From Skermanella rosea (lineage in GTDB: Bacteria > Pseudomonadota > Alphaproteobacteria > Azospirillales > Azospirillaceae), in assembly GCF_016806835.2 (NCBI RefSeq), contig NZ_CP086113.1, forward strand, positions 310,001 to 374,000: a DNA stretch of 64,000 bases, in the 5' to 3' direction. Each line of letters opens with the position of its first letter. The stretch's first letter is position 1. The notes beneath the pieces were generated by a model. That model ran no database searches, had not been told where the DNA came from, and worked only from the letters and a program-made list of their open reading frames with translations. Shown here piece by piece: positions 54,731-64,000 of the stretch. Position numbers and translations under genes: made by a program.

Positions 54731-55630
54731 TTGACTCAGATTTCCAGGACCGGCGCCGCCGCGTGGCTGCCGCCGGTGATCGTCGGCGCGCTCTTCATGG
54801 CGGTCAACTCGGCCGTGGGCGCGTTCGACGCGGTCATCGTCCGCTTCGTCGCGGCCGAGGTCCATCCCTTCGGGATCGTCTTCTTCCGCAACCTCTTCAG
54901 CCTTCTCTTCCTCGCCTTCTTCCTGGGGCGGATCGGACCGCACCCGTTCCGCTCCCCCCTGTGGCCGGTCCACTGCCTGCGGGCGGTCATGAAGCTCGGG
55001 GCCCTGGTGGCCTATTTCTACGCCGTGACCCTGCTGCCCTTGTCGGTGGCGATCGCCGTGGCCTTCACCACGCCCCTGTTCGTCTCGCTCGGCTCCATCC
55101 TGTTCCTGGGCGAACGCCCGCGTCCCCTCCGGCTGCTGGCGCTCGCCGCGGGTTTCGGCGGGGTCTGGATCGTCCTGCGCCCGGACGCGGTGCCCGTCGG
55201 GATGGGCGCGGTCCTGGCGCTGGGCGCGGCGGTCGCGCTGGCGGGGGTCGCCCTCCTGATGAAGGTCTCCTCCTCGCGCGAGCCCGCGCTCCGGATCGTC
55301 TTGTTCAATCTGCTGGTGACGGTGCCGGTGGCGTTCCTGCTCTGCCTGCCGGTCTGGACCACGCCGTCGGCCGGCAGCCTCCTGCTCCTCGCGGTGCAGG
55401 GCGCCGGGGGCCTCGCCGCCCAGTTCGCCTTTGCCCGCGCGATGAAGCTTGCCGACGCGTCGCTCCTCATCCTGGTGGACTTCATCCGGCTGCCGCTCGC
55501 CGTGTTCCTCGGCCTCGCGCTGTTCGGCGAGCCAGTCGAAATCGCGGTCTTCGTCGGTGGTGGAATCATCCTCGCCTCGCTTCTCCTGCTGCTTCGGCAG
55601 GAACGGAGGGCAGCCCGGCAGGGGCCATAG
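54731..55630 (+). CDS. DMT-family transporter (EamA type)
   Basis: 299 residues, ten membrane segments in two EamA repeats (FGIVFFRNLFSLLFLAFFLG; LPLSVAIAVAFTTPLFVSLG; SLLILVDFIRLPLAVFLGLA). Probably exports or imports a small metabolite; substrate unknown. It starts with TTG 58 nt after the second binding protein and is likely the last gene of that operon. Confidence 0.85.
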   Translation: MTQISRTGAAAWLPPVIVGALFMAVNSAVGAFDAVIVRFVAAEVHPFGIVFFRNLFSLLFLAFFLGRIGPHPFRSPLWPVHCLRAVMKLGALVAYFYAVTLLPLSVAIAVAFTTPLFVSLGSILFLGERPRPLRLLALAAGFGGVWIVLRPDAVPVGMGAVLALGAAVALAGVALLMKVSSSREPALRIVLFNLLVTVPVAFLLCLPVWTTPSAGSLLLLAVQGAGGLAAQFAFARAMKLADASLLILVDFIRLPLAVFLGLALFGEPVEIAVFVGGGIILASLLLLLRQERRAARQGP

Positions 55631-55738
55631 GGCCATTGACCCGGTGGCCGGCATCTGGTCGCCATCGAGGGCATTGGACCGGCCTTTTGCAGGGTAGGAA
55701 AGGGAAGGGCTCAGTCCCCGCCGCGGGATGAAGTGGCG

Positions 55739-57148
55739 TCACCTGGCGCCGGCGATCGCCCGCGTCGCCCTTTCCTCGTTCTCCCGCGTCGCCGTCGCCA
55801 GGCTGACGATCACCAGGACGGCGACGGAGCAGGGCAGCGCGAACAGCACGCTGTTCCAGCCCAGCGGCTTGCCGAGCGCCAGTTCCCACACCAGGGTCGC
55901 CACGCCGCCGGTCAGGATCGCCGAGAGGCCCCCCGCGGGCGTCGCCTTGCGCCAGACCAGGGCGGCCAGCAGGGCCGGAGTGATGGCGGCGCCGTACATG
56001 GTGTAGGAATACATCTGCAAGGCCAGGATGGTCGGGAAGAAGGTGCCGAGCGCGTAGGCCAGGACTCCCAGCCCGACGACCGCCAGCCGGTCGAACATCA
56101 GCCGGCGCTCGGGCGCCACCGTCCTGCCCATCAGGGATCCGTGGAGGTCGTACATCACGTTCGCGGACGCCGACAGGAGGTACGAATTGCCGGTCGTGAT
56201 GATGATCGCGACGGCCGCCGCCAGCAGCATGCCGCCCAGCAGGACCGGGAGTTTCTGGTTCGCCAGCGAAAGCACCGCCGTGGCCGGGTCGATCTCGGGC
56301 AGCAGGACGGCGGCCGAGGCGGCGAGCACCAGGATGATGCCGATGGTCAGGACGGAGCCCACGAAGAAGCCGATCGCCGCGATCCGGGCCGTCTTCGGGT
56401 TCTCCGCCGCGGAGAACCGCTGGTAGACGTTCTGGTCGCCCAGCAGCAGCAGGAACAGGGGCAGGAAGTAGCCGAGCATCTGCGGTAGGGTGAGGCCGCC
56501 CGTGAGGGTCTGCTTGGCCTCGGGAAGGGCCGCGACCATGCCGTCCAGCCCGCCCGTCTGCGACAGGATCAGCGGCACCGCGGCGATCAGCGAGACCAGG
56601 ATGAAGATGGCGCTGATGAAGTCCGTGTAGGCCACGGACACCAGGCCGCCGATCGTGGCGAGGAAGATGATGATGGCCGCCGCGATCAGGGTCGCCTGCC
56701 ACTCGGGGATGCCCGTCGTGATGTGGAGGACCTTGCCCCCGCCGATGAACTGGTAGGAGGTGATCCCGATGAAGGCGAAAAGGATGATCAGCGCCGAGAC
56801 CGCGCGGGCCGCCTTGCCGTAGCGGATCTCCAGGATCTCGGGCACGGTGTAGCGCGCCGCGACGCGGACTTTGTCGGCCAGCCAGAAATACAGGATCAGC
56901 ACGCCGATCGGCGTGCCGAGAAAGAAGAAGATCCCGGCGAACGGACCGTACTGGAACACGAAGCTGGCGCCGCCGACGATGGTGCCCGATCCGACGAAGG
57001 TCGCCAGCAGCGTGCCGGCCAGGACGGCCTTGGACAGGCTGCGTCCGGCCACCATGAAGTCGTCGCTGTCCTTGACCAGCTTGCGCATGATGTAGACGCC
57101 GAACACGCACACGAAGAGCAGGTACGCGGCGATGATTACGATCTGCAT
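55739..57148 (-). CDS. Sodium:solute symporter family protein
   Basis: 469 residues, about 13 membrane segments of the SSS (LeuT-fold) family. Motifs: DSDDFMVAGRSLSKAVLAG and ATFVGSGTIVGGASFVFQYG near the start, RYTVPEILEIRYGKAARAVS and TIGGLVSVAYTDFISAIFIL in the middle. Substrates of the family include amino acids, carboxylates and sugars. Divergent from an amidohydrolase gene with 128 nt between starts, suggesting uptake of that enzyme's substrate. Confidence 0.88.
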   Translation of the reverse strand: MQIVIIAAYLLFVCVFGVYIMRKLVKDSDDFMVAGRSLSKAVLAGTLLATFVGSGTIVGGASFVFQYGPFAGIFFFLGTPIGVLILYFWLADKVRVAARYTVPEILEIRYGKAARAVSALIILFAFIGITSYQFIGGGKVLHITTGIPEWQATLIAAAIIIFLATIGGLVSVAYTDFISAIFILVSLIAAVPLILSQTGGLDGMVAALPEAKQTLTGGLTLPQMLGYFLPLFLLLLGDQNVYQRFSAAENPKTARIAAIGFFVGSVLTIGIILVLAASAAVLLPEIDPATAVLSLANQKLPVLLGGMLLAAAVAIIITTGNSYLLSASANVMYDLHGSLMGRTVAPERRLMFDRLAVVGLGVLAYALGTFFPTILALQMYSYTMYGAAITPALLAALVWRKATPAGGLSAILTGGVATLVWELALGKPLGWNSVLFALPCSVAVLVIVSLATATRENEERATRAIAGAR

Positions 57149-57276
57149 GTCTCGGATCTCCCGGATTGCCACCCCAAGGTTTCGCTCGATTTCGAAACTT
57201 ATCGAAAGCGAAACCGTTGGAATCGGACTTGGTGGCATCCCGGGCCGCCCAATTTTCCCGGAATCGGAGAAGCATC

Positions 57277-58521
57277 GTGTCCGTCGTGATTTTCAAGGAT
57301 TGCACCGTGTTCGACGGGACCAGCGCGGATCTTCGCGACGGCATGAACGTCGTCGTGGAGAACGACCGGATCCGGGAGGTCGCCGACCGGCCGGTCGTCG
57401 TAGAGGGCGCGCGCGTCATCGAGGCGAAGGGCAAGACCCTGATGCCGGGCCTGATCGATGCCCATTTCCACGCGATCGCCGCCGATCCCGACCTGGGCAA
57501 GCTCGAGAACATGCCGAAGATGCTGCTCGCCCAGCATGCCCGCCGGTTCCTCGAGGCGGCCCTTCACCGCGGCTTCACCTCCCTGCGGGATGCCGGCGGG
57601 GCGGACTACGGGCTGGCGCTCGCGACGGAGCACGGCCTGATCGACGGGCCGCGCCTGTTCTTCGCCGGCCGTGCCCTGACCCAGACCGGAGGGCACGGCG
57701 ACTTCCGGTCCTACGAGGACGGCTCGTCGCTCAGCCTGTGCCTGTGCTGCCGCGGCGGCGCCGCCCTGGCCCAGGTGGCGGACGGCGTCACGGAGGTGCG
57801 CAAGGCCGCGCGCGAGGAGCTGCGCCGCGGTGCCACCCAGATCAAGATCATGGCGTCCGGCGGCGTCGCCTCGCCCAGCGATCCGATCGACAATCTCCAA
57901 TATTCCGACGAGGAGATCGCGGCCGCCGTGTGGGAGGCGCAATCCTGGGGAAAATACGTCATGGCCCATGCCTACACGCCCCAGTCCATCACGCGCTGCC
58001 TGAACCACGGCGTCCGCAGCATCGAGCACGCCAATCTGATCGACGAGGCGACAGCGAAGCTGGCGGCGGAAAAGGAAGCGTTCGTCGTCCCCACCCTGGT
58101 GACCTACGACGCCCTCAACCGGTTCGGCGCCGGCCTGGGATTCCCGCAGGTCAGCCTGGACAAGCTGCAGGTGGTGCTGTCCGCCGGCCTGAAATCGCTC
58201 GAACTGTTGCGCCGGGCGGGAGTCCGGACCGGCTTCGGGACCGACCTGCTGGGGGACATGCACCAGCACCAGTCATCCGAGTTCTCGATCCGCCGCGAGG
58301 TCATGAGCGCCGCCGAGATCCTGATCTCGGCGACTTCGGTGAACGCGGCCCTGGTCCAGAAGGAAGGCGAACTGGGCGTGGTCCGCGCGGGGGCGCTCGC
58401 CGACCTCCTGCTGGTCGACGGCAACCCGCTTGAAGACATCAACCTGCTGGAGCATCACGGCCGCAACCTGGCGATCGTGATGAAAAACGGCAGGATCTAC
58501 AAGGATGCGCTGGCCGCCTGA
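57277..58521 (+). CDS. Metal-dependent amidohydrolase (prolidase/imidazolonepropionase-like)
   Basis: 414 residues of the amidohydrolase superfamily. Metal ligands: HxH in LIDAHFHAIA (about 60), the probable carboxylated Lys in TQIKIMASGGVASP (about 190), His in VMAHAYTP and SIEHANLIDE, and Asp in GFGTDLLGDM. Likely hydrolyses a cyclic amide or an N-acylated or dipeptide-like substrate delivered by the divergent symporter. Chosen start GTG 57277 with GGAGAAG 6 nt upstream. Confidence 0.85.
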   Translation: MSVVIFKDCTVFDGTSADLRDGMNVVVENDRIREVADRPVVVEGARVIEAKGKTLMPGLIDAHFHAIAADPDLGKLENMPKMLLAQHARRFLEAALHRGFTSLRDAGGADYGLALATEHGLIDGPRLFFAGRALTQTGGHGDFRSYEDGSSLSLCLCCRGGAALAQVADGVTEVRKAAREELRRGATQIKIMASGGVASPSDPIDNLQYSDEEIAAAVWEAQSWGKYVMAHAYTPQSITRCLNHGVRSIEHANLIDEATAKLAAEKEAFVVPTLVTYDALNRFGAGLGFPQVSLDKLQVVLSAGLKSLELLRRAGVRTGFGTDLLGDMHQHQSSEFSIRREVMSAAEILISATSVNAALVQKEGELGVVRAGALADLLLVDGNPLEDINLLEHHGRNLAIVMKNGRIYKDALAA

Positions 58522-59011
58522 CGGGCCTTAGACCGGACCCGGGCGGGGCTGGCGGGCGCGTAACCCTCCGGATCATTCCGTCCAGCTTGACGGCGTCGGC
58601 GGCGTTCCTGCCCCGCCCGCCGGACGGTACCCCTTCGCCCGTGCGATGAGGCCTGCCGGCGCGTCGCTGCTCCTGTTTCTCCGACGGAAGCCGGGCGCGT
58701 ACTCCGCATTCCGCCCGAAAGGAGATCCCCCGATCGAGCCGGGGAAACTTGATGCAGGTTATGGTGTCCTGGGAAGGCACAAGTAATCGTTCGGTCCGAC
58801 TGACATGCTGACGGTGCAGACTCGCAATTCCGAAAATATCTTCTGAAACGAATTCCGGACTGATGTCTGGGAGCAGGTTCAGGTTATAGGGATCGTATGA
58901 AACGAAATCATGCCGTCCCGACCGCAATTGCATCGGTCCTAAAGAAGCCTCACCGGATCGGCCCCGATCCGGAGCAAAATGCATCGGCAAATCTTTCCGA
59001 GGACGACTGCC
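58522..59011. other. Intergenic region with hairpin
   Basis: About 490 bp without a credible gene. Composition drops toward AT between 58740 and 58910. An 8-bp perfect stem lies at 58953-58972, 40 nt before the next gene. Confidence 0.5.
58953..58972. repeat. Perfect inverted repeat upstream of the 59012 gene
   Basis: CCGGATCG-GCCC-CGATCCGG. It could be an operator or a leader hairpin; no T-tract follows. Position between promoter-like AT-rich DNA and the ATG favours a regulatory role. Confidence 0.35.
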
Positions 59012-59458
59012 ATGAGCGAGACCCGTTCGGATGAGGATCTGATCACTCCGCAGGAGCTTCGACACATCTCCGAAGAGAAGGAAATGGAGGAGATCCGCGC
59101 AGCCCTCGAACAACAGAAGAAACTGGAGGCGCAGCAGCAGGATCTCTATCAGGCCTTCATGAACCAGCATATCCGGCCGGACGCCAAGGAGCGGTTCACG
59201 GCGGCGGTGCGCCGCGCGGCCGAACGCGGCCTCAACGAGATCCAGCTGCTCCGCTTCCCGAGCGCCTTTTGCACGGACGGCGGCCGGGCCATCAACAATT
59301 TCGACCCCGACTGGTCGAACAGCCTGACGGGGTTCGCCAAGGAGGCCTTTGATGCCTGGGACCAGCATCTCCGGCCATCCGGCTACAAGCTCCGCGCCCA
59401 GATCCTGAACTATCCCGGCGGCATGCCGGGCGACGTCGGAATATTCCTGCGCTGGTGA
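59012..59458 (+). CDS. Hypothetical protein with N-terminal coiled coil
   Basis: 148 residues; family not recognised. Residues 10-45 are highly charged and helical (SEEKEMEEIRAALEQQKKLE), suggesting a coiled coil. The rest looks like a compact alpha/beta domain (VRRAAERGLNEIQLLRFPSA, NYPGGMPGDVGIFLRW). No signal peptide or membrane segment. The ATG at 59012 has GAGGA 9 nt upstream. It stands alone, 77 nt before the efflux genes. Confidence 0.7.
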   Translation: MSETRSDEDLITPQELRHISEEKEMEEIRAALEQQKKLEAQQQDLYQAFMNQHIRPDAKERFTAAVRRAAERGLNEIQLLRFPSAFCTDGGRAINNFDPDWSNSLTGFAKEAFDAWDQHLRPSGYKLRAQILNYPGGMPGDVGIFLRW

Positions 59459-59535
59459 CCGGGTCCAAGGCGCCGATCGGCCGGAAAACGTCTTAACGGG
59501 CGGCAGCGGGCCGCAAGCGGGGAGGTGCGAGGGTC

Positions 59536-60705
59536 ATGTCCATTCTCCGGCAATCCTGGCGGCCAGGGAGGGAACGGGGCAGGCGCATGGCCCTGGCCGG
59601 CTTCTGCGCCGCCGCGCTGGCCGCCTGTTCGCCGGAGGAGGGCGCGCAGCAGGGAGCGGCACCGCCTCCCCCGGTCGCCGTCGCCGTGGCGCCGGTCGCC
59701 CGCAAGGACGTCACCGTCGGGGCGGGGTTCGTCGGCCGGGTGGTCGCGGCCGAGGATGTCGATATCCGCGCCCGGGTCTCCGGTTTCCTGGAGAAACGGC
59801 TCTTCACCGAAGGGCAGGACGTGCGGGCCGGCGATCTCCTGTTCACCATCGAGCAGGCCCCGTACAAGGCCCAGGTCGCCCAGGCCAGGGCCAACCTCGC
59901 GAGCGCCGAGGCCGCCGCGGTCAATGCGGCCGTCCAGTTGCAGCGCGCTCTCGACCTGGTGAAGAACAAGAATATCTCCGAAGCCGTCGTCGACCAGCGC
60001 CGCGCCGACGACGCCATGGCCAAAGCCGCCGTGCTCCAGAACCGGGCCGCCCTTGAACAGGCCGAGATCAACCTGGGCTACACGGAGATCCGCGCTCCCC
60101 TGTCCGGGCGGATCGGCCGGTCGAGCTATTCCCCGGGCAGCCTGGTCGGCCCCGAGGCCGGCGCCCTCGCCGCCATCGTCAGCCAGGATCCGGTCCACGT
60201 CACCTTTCCCGTGAGCCAGAGGGAGATCCTGCAATTCAAGCGCCGCGCCGCGGAGACGGGCGAGGCGGCGAACCGGGCCATCGTCCGGCTCACCCTGGCC
60301 GACGGACAGGCCTATCCCCATCCGGGCCGGGTGGACTTCCTCGACGTCAAGGTGGACCCGGGCACGGACACGCTGACCGTCCGGGCGGAGCTGCCCAATC
60401 CCGACCGGCTCCTCACCGACGGCCAGTTCGCCACCGTCACGGTGGAACGCGAGATGCCGGAACAGGCCCTGGTCGTGCCCCAGGCCGCGGTCCAGGCCGA
60501 CCAAGCGGGCACCTTCGTGCTGGTCGTCGGCGGCGACGGCAAGGTCGAGGTCCGCCGGGTGGCGCTTGGATCGGGCGGGAACGGCGAGACGGTCGTCGAA
60601 AAGGGCCTCCGCGAAGGAGAGATGGTCATCGTCGAGGGCGTCCAGAAGGTCCGTCCCGGCCAAGCGGTCGATGCGGCCCCGGTCCAACAGGCGGCGGGAA
60701 CCTGA
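59536..60705 (+). CDS. RND efflux periplasmic adaptor (membrane fusion protein)
   Basis: 389 residues. Lipoprotein-type N-terminus (LAGFCAAALAACSPEEG), barrel-sandwich/lipoyl halves (RVSGFLEKRLFTEGQDVRAG; LGYTEIRAPLSGRIGRS), a helical hairpin between them, then beta-barrel and membrane-proximal domains. AcrA/MexA type. It links the RND pump encoded 3 nt downstream to an outer-membrane channel not present in the window. Confidence 0.9.
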   Translation: MSILRQSWRPGRERGRRMALAGFCAAALAACSPEEGAQQGAAPPPPVAVAVAPVARKDVTVGAGFVGRVVAAEDVDIRARVSGFLEKRLFTEGQDVRAGDLLFTIEQAPYKAQVAQARANLASAEAAAVNAAVQLQRALDLVKNKNISEAVVDQRRADDAMAKAAVLQNRAALEQAEINLGYTEIRAPLSGRIGRSSYSPGSLVGPEAGALAAIVSQDPVHVTFPVSQREILQFKRRAAETGEAANRAIVRLTLADGQAYPHPGRVDFLDVKVDPGTDTLTVRAELPNPDRLLTDGQFATVTVEREMPEQALVVPQAAVQADQAGTFVLVVGGDGKVEVRRVALGSGGNGETVVEKGLREGEMVIVEGVQKVRPGQAVDAAPVQQAAGT

Positions 60706-60708
60706 GCC

Positions 60709-63700
60709 ATGCTGTCGAGCGTGTTCATCCGGCGTCCCCGGCTGGCGATGGTCATCGCCATCGTCACCACGCTGGCCGGGCTGATGGCCATCACGATCAT
60801 CCCGGTCGCCCAGTATCCGGACATCGTGCCGCCGCAGGTCAGCGTCACCGCCGTCTATCCCGGCGCCGGGGCCGGCGTCGTCGAGACCACCGTGGCCCAG
60901 CCGATCGAGGCCCAGGTCAACGGCGTCAGCAACATGCTGTACATGAAATCGACGAGCGGCAACGACGGCAGCTATACCCTGACCGTCTCCTTCGCCCTCG
61001 GGACCGATCCCGACATCAACACGGTCAACGTCCAGAACCGCGTCAGCCTCGCCGAATCGAAGCTCCCGGAAGAGGTGAGGCGGCAGGGCCTGAGCGTGAA
61101 GAAGAAGTCGGCGGCGCTGCTCCAGGTCGTGAACCTCTACTCGCCGAAGAACACGTATGACTCGCTGTATGTCAGCAACTACGCCACCATCAACATCCTC
61201 GACACGCTGGCCCGTATCGACGGCGTCGGCGACGCGTTCCTGTTCGGGGCGCTCGAATACAGCATGCGCGTCTGGCTCGATTCGGACCGGATGACCAGCC
61301 TCGGACTCACGCCCGCCGACGTGGCGAGCGCGATCAGGAGCCAGAACACCCAGGCCGCCGTGGGCCGCATCGGGGCCGAGCCGATCGGATCGGACCAGGC
61401 CTTCCAGCTGAACATCCAGACCAAGGGCCGCCTGGCCGATCCGGACGAGTTCGAGGCCGTGGTGATACGGGCCAATCCCGACGGCTCCGTGGTGCGGGTG
61501 CGCGACGTCGGCCGGGTGGAGCTGGGGGCGAAATCGTCCGACTCCTTCAGCCGGGTGAACGGCAATCCCGGCGTCTCGATCGCGATCTATCAGGCGCCGG
61601 GCGCCAACGCGGTCGCCGTCGCGGCGGCGATCCGGGCCGAGATGGACCGCCTGGCCCAGCGCTTCCCCGAGGACTTGGCCTACAGGATCGGCTACGACAC
61701 GACGCTGTTCGTCACGGCCACCATCGAGGAGGTGATCCACACGCTGGTCGAGGCCTTCGTCCTGGTGGTCGTCGTCGTCTTCCTGTTCCTCGGAAGCTGG
61801 CGGGCGACCCTGATCCCGACCATCGCCGTGCCGGTGTCCCTGGTCGGCACCTTCGCCGTCATGCTCGCCCTCGGCTATTCGGCCAACACCATCTCGCTGC
61901 TGGCCCTGGTGCTGGCGATCGGCATCGTGGTCGACGACGCCATCGTCGTGGTCGAGGCGGTCGAGCGCGTCATGGAGGAGGAGGGGCTGCCGCCGAAGGA
62001 GGCGACGGCCAAGGCGATGGGGGAGATCACGGCGCCGATCATCGCCATCACCCTGGTCCTGCTGTCGGTGTTCGTGCCGGTCGGCTTCATCCCCGGCCTG
62101 ACCGGCGAGCTGTACCGCCAATTCGCGGTCGCGGTCTCGGTCTCCATGGTGCTGTCGGCGATCAACGCCCTGACGCTCAGCCCGGCGCTCTGCTCGATCC
62201 TCCTGAAGCCGGCCCACGGACCCAGGCGGGGGCTGATGGGCCGCGTGACAAGGGCGATCGACCGGACCCGCGATTTCTATGCCGCCGTCGTCGCCCGGCT
62301 GGTGCGGCGGGCCGCGTTCGGCATCCTGTTCCTGCTGGTCGTGGCGGGGGGCGTCTATGCCCTGTCCAGGGCCACGCCCACCGGATTCCTGCCGCAGGAG
62401 GACCAGGGCGCGTTCTTCGTCGAGCTGCAGCTGCCCCAGGGATCGTCGGTCAAGCGGACGCTCGCGGCGGTGGAGCAGGTCGAGGACATCGTCCGCCCGA
62501 TCGGCGGGGTGGTCGACGTGACCTCGGTGGTGGGCTACAGCATGATCAGCGGCCTGTCCCAATCCAACGCCGCCTTCATGATCGTCACCCTGGCACCCTT
62601 CGGGGAGCGGACCGATCCGCAGCTCGGCGTCGAAGCCATCACGGCCAGGATCCGCCGGGAAGGGGCCGCCGTCCGGGCCGCGGCCGTCATCCCCTTCCAG
62701 CCGCCGCCGATCATCGGCCTGGGCACCACGGGCGGGTTCGAGTTCCAGCTCCAGGACCTCGCCGGCGGCACGCCGGAGGACCTGGCGGCGGCGGCCCGCG
62801 GCCTGATCTTCGCGGCGAACCAGCAGCCCGAGCTGTCGGGGGTGTTCACGACCTTCGCGGCCGACACGCCGCAACTCTATCTCGACATCGACCGCAACAA
62901 GGCCCAGACGCTGGGCGTGGCCATCGACGACATCTTCACGGCCCTCCAGGCGACGCTCGGCGGGTTCTACGTCAACGACCTGAACCTGTTCGGCCGGGTC
63001 TGGCAGGTCAACCTGCAGGGCGAGGCGGACGACCGCGACCAGGTGACCGACGTCTACCGCATCAACGTGCGCAACGCGAAGGGCGAGATGGTGGCCCTGC
63101 GGTCGCTGGTCGAGGCGCGCCTGATCCTGGCTCCCCAGTCCCTCACCCGGTACAACAATTACCGGAGCGTGACCATCAACGGCAGTCCGGCGCCGGGCGT
63201 CAGTTCGGGTACCGCGCTCGCCGCCATGGAGCGGCTGTCGGCCGCCACCCTGCCGTCCGGCTACGGCTACGAGTGGACGGGCACGGCGCTCCAGGAGAAG
63301 CAGGCGGCCGGGCAGACCACCGTGATCCTGGCGCTGGCGGTGCTGTTCGCCTACCTGTTCCTGGTGGCCCTGTACGAGAGCTGGAACATCCCGGTGCCGG
63401 TCCTGCTCTCCGTCAGCGTGGGGCTGCTCGGCGCCTATGCCGCGCTGATCCTGGCGGGGCTGCCCGGCGACATCTATGCCCAGATCGGCATCATCGTGCT
63501 GATCGCGCTCGCCAGCAAGAATGCGATCCTGATCATCGAGTTCGCCAAGGAACAGCGGGAGCGGGGCCTCCCGGTCGCCGAGGCGGCGGTCGCGGGCGCG
63601 CGGATGCGCATCCGCGCGGTCATGATGACCAGCTTCGCCTTCATCCTCGGGCTCCTGCCGCTGGTGACCGCGCAGGGTGCGGGCGAACTGAGCCGCCGCG

Positions 63701-63906
63701 GCGTCGGCACCGCCGTGTTCGGCGGCATGCTGGCCGCCTCTCTGGTCGGCGTCTTCCTGATCCCGGTCCTCTACGTCGTGTTCCAGCACCTGCGGGAGAG
63801 GGTGGGCCGCGGACCGCGCGCGGAGCCGGCGGCGTCGCCCGCGGCGCCCGTCGTCGTCCATTCGGCGATGACCGGGGATCTGCCGCGCGGCGCCCATGGC
63901 GACTGA
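60709..63906 (+). CDS. RND efflux pump permease, HAE1 (AcrB/MexB) type
   Basis: 1065 residues, typical for AcrB-like pumps. N-terminus [20 protein letters not shown], proton-relay residues in [20 protein letters not shown] (Asp-Asp) and the Lys in [20 protein letters not shown]; large periplasmic loops between TM1-2 and TM7-8. Exports hydrophobic compounds by proton antiport. A long open frame on the opposite strand is a GC-driven shadow. Confidence 0.93.
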   Translation: MLSSVFIRRPRLAMVIAIVTTLAGLMAITIIPVAQYPDIVPPQVSVTAVYPGAGAGVVETTVAQPIEAQVNGVSNMLYMKSTSGNDGSYTLTVSFALGTDPDINTVNVQNRVSLAESKLPEEVRRQGLSVKKKSAALLQVVNLYSPKNTYDSLYVSNYATINILDTLARIDGVGDAFLFGALEYSMRVWLDSDRMTSLGLTPADVASAIRSQNTQAAVGRIGAEPIGSDQAFQLNIQTKGRLADPDEFEAVVIRANPDGSVVRVRDVGRVELGAKSSDSFSRVNGNPGVSIAIYQAPGANAVAVAAAIRAEMDRLAQRFPEDLAYRIGYDTTLFVTATIEEVIHTLVEAFVLVVVVVFLFLGSWRATLIPTIAVPVSLVGTFAVMLALGYSANTISLLALVLAIGIVVDDAIVVVEAVERVMEEEGLPPKEATAKAMGEITAPIIAITLVLLSVFVPVGFIPGLTGELYRQFAVAVSVSMVLSAINALTLSPALCSILLKPAHGPRRGLMGRVTRAIDRTRDFYAAVVARLVRRAAFGILFLLVVAGGVYALSRATPTGFLPQEDQGAFFVELQLPQGSSVKRTLAAVEQVEDIVRPIGGVVDVTSVVGYSMISGLSQSNAAFMIVTLAPFGERTDPQLGVEAITARIRREGAAVRAAAVIPFQPPPIIGLGTTGGFEFQLQDLAGGTPEDLAAAARGLIFAANQQPELSGVFTTFAADTPQLYLDIDRNKAQTLGVAIDDIFTALQATLGGFYVNDLNLFGRVWQVNLQGEADDRDQVTDVYRINVRNAKGEMVALRSLVEARLILAPQSLTRYNNYRSVTINGSPAPGVSSGTALAAMERLSAATLPSGYGYEWTGTALQEKQAAGQTTVILALAVLFAYLFLVALYESWNIPVPVLLSVSVGLLGAYAALILAGLPGDIYAQIGIIVLIALASKNAILIIEFAKEQRERGLPVAEAAVAGARMRIRAVMMTSFAFILGLLPLVTAQGAGELSRRGVGTAVFGGMLAASLVGVFLIPVLYVVFQHLRERVGRGPRAEPAASPAAPVVVHSAMTGDLPRGAHGD

Positions 63907-63918
63907 CGCCGGTACCGG

Positions 63919-64000
63919 TCAGAGCAGCCGGTCCAGGCCGTCGCACACGGCGGTGAGCACCTGGATCCGCGCGGCGCGCTTGTCGTTGGCCGGCACCAGC
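63919..64000 (-). CDS. C-terminal tip of a probable polyphosphate kinase 2 family protein (partial)
   Basis: Only the last 26 residues are visible (LVPANDKRAARIQVLTAV then CDGLDRLL). The pattern V-PANDKR-AR--VL resembles the end of PPK2 enzymes. The call rests on this short match alone. Confidence 0.35.
   Translation of the reverse strand, partial: LVPANDKRAARIQVLTAVCDGLDRLL

Noticed and set aside
59410-63897. 1495-residue open frame on the minus strand
   Set aside because: It lies entirely opposite the RND adaptor and pump genes and is a His/Asp/Gly/Arg-rich composition artefact of high-GC third positions.

Overview
The window is 64 kb of high-GC DNA that looks like a free-living, plant- or soil-associated alphaproteobacterium, probably of the Azospirillum/Skermanella type (Rhodospirillales). 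That placement is an inference from GC content, gene families (IlvD/Edd sugar-acid dehydratases, FCD-type GntR regulators, RTX secreted proteins, PAS hybrid kinases) and protein style; no rRNA, tRNA or other marker gene is present. No phage, CRISPR array, tRNA or replication origin was seen.

Region 1 (1-9.6 kb) is littered with mobile elements and broken genes. A MHYT sensor gene runs off the left edge. Next come a 5'-truncated PQQ sugar dehydrogenase, a solo 67-bp right end of an IS200/IS605-type element, and a histidine phosphatase split by a different IS200/IS605-type element (tnpA dead, tnpB open). A phosphate-uptake pair follows (PstS with a candidate Pho box, then a Na/Pi cotransporter carrying a 1-nt frameshift). 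The region ends in a sharply defined ISAs1-family element with perfect 18-bp ends, a 10-bp target duplication and an A7-run frameshift in its transposase.

Region 2 (9.8-22.5 kb) is carbohydrate-oriented: a nucleoside-hydrolase-like protein with a C-terminal carbohydrate-binding module, a GH15 glucoamylase-like enzyme, a sugar-acid dehydratase, an HSL-family esterase, a GntR regulator and a GH28 polygalacturonase. A truncated GGDEF gene and a frameshifted BLUF photoreceptor lie side by side in it. A complete divergent tnpA/tnpB IS605-type element sits directly in front of the GH28 gene; its right end is identical to the solo copy at 2.2 kb.

Region 3 (22.7-45 kb) holds three RTX proteins for type I secretion (one with a beta-propeller between RTX blocks, one with a pectate-lyase-like beta-helix, one small), a DUF1989 protein, a methyltransferase/glycosyltransferase/flippase glycan operon, LysR/MFS, an outer-membrane glycine-zipper lipoprotein, methylglyoxal synthase, a four-PAS hybrid kinase and a DUF72 protein. 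It also holds a three-gene sugar-acid operon (dehydratase, HpaI aldolase, RraA-like) divergent from a LacI regulator, with three operator-like sites between them.

Region 4 (45-58.5 kb) is a GntR-controlled catabolic and uptake cluster: kdgD, a family-5 ABC transporter with a fused double ATPase and two paralogous binding proteins, a second DHDPS-family enzyme, a DMT transporter, then a divergent Na+/solute symporter and amidohydrolase. With the GH28 enzyme and beta-helix protein, the window reads as a pectin, hexuronate and sugar-acid utilisation neighbourhood. Region 5 (59-64 kb) has an unknown coiled-coil protein, an RND efflux adaptor/pump pair and the 3' tip of a probable PPK2 gene.
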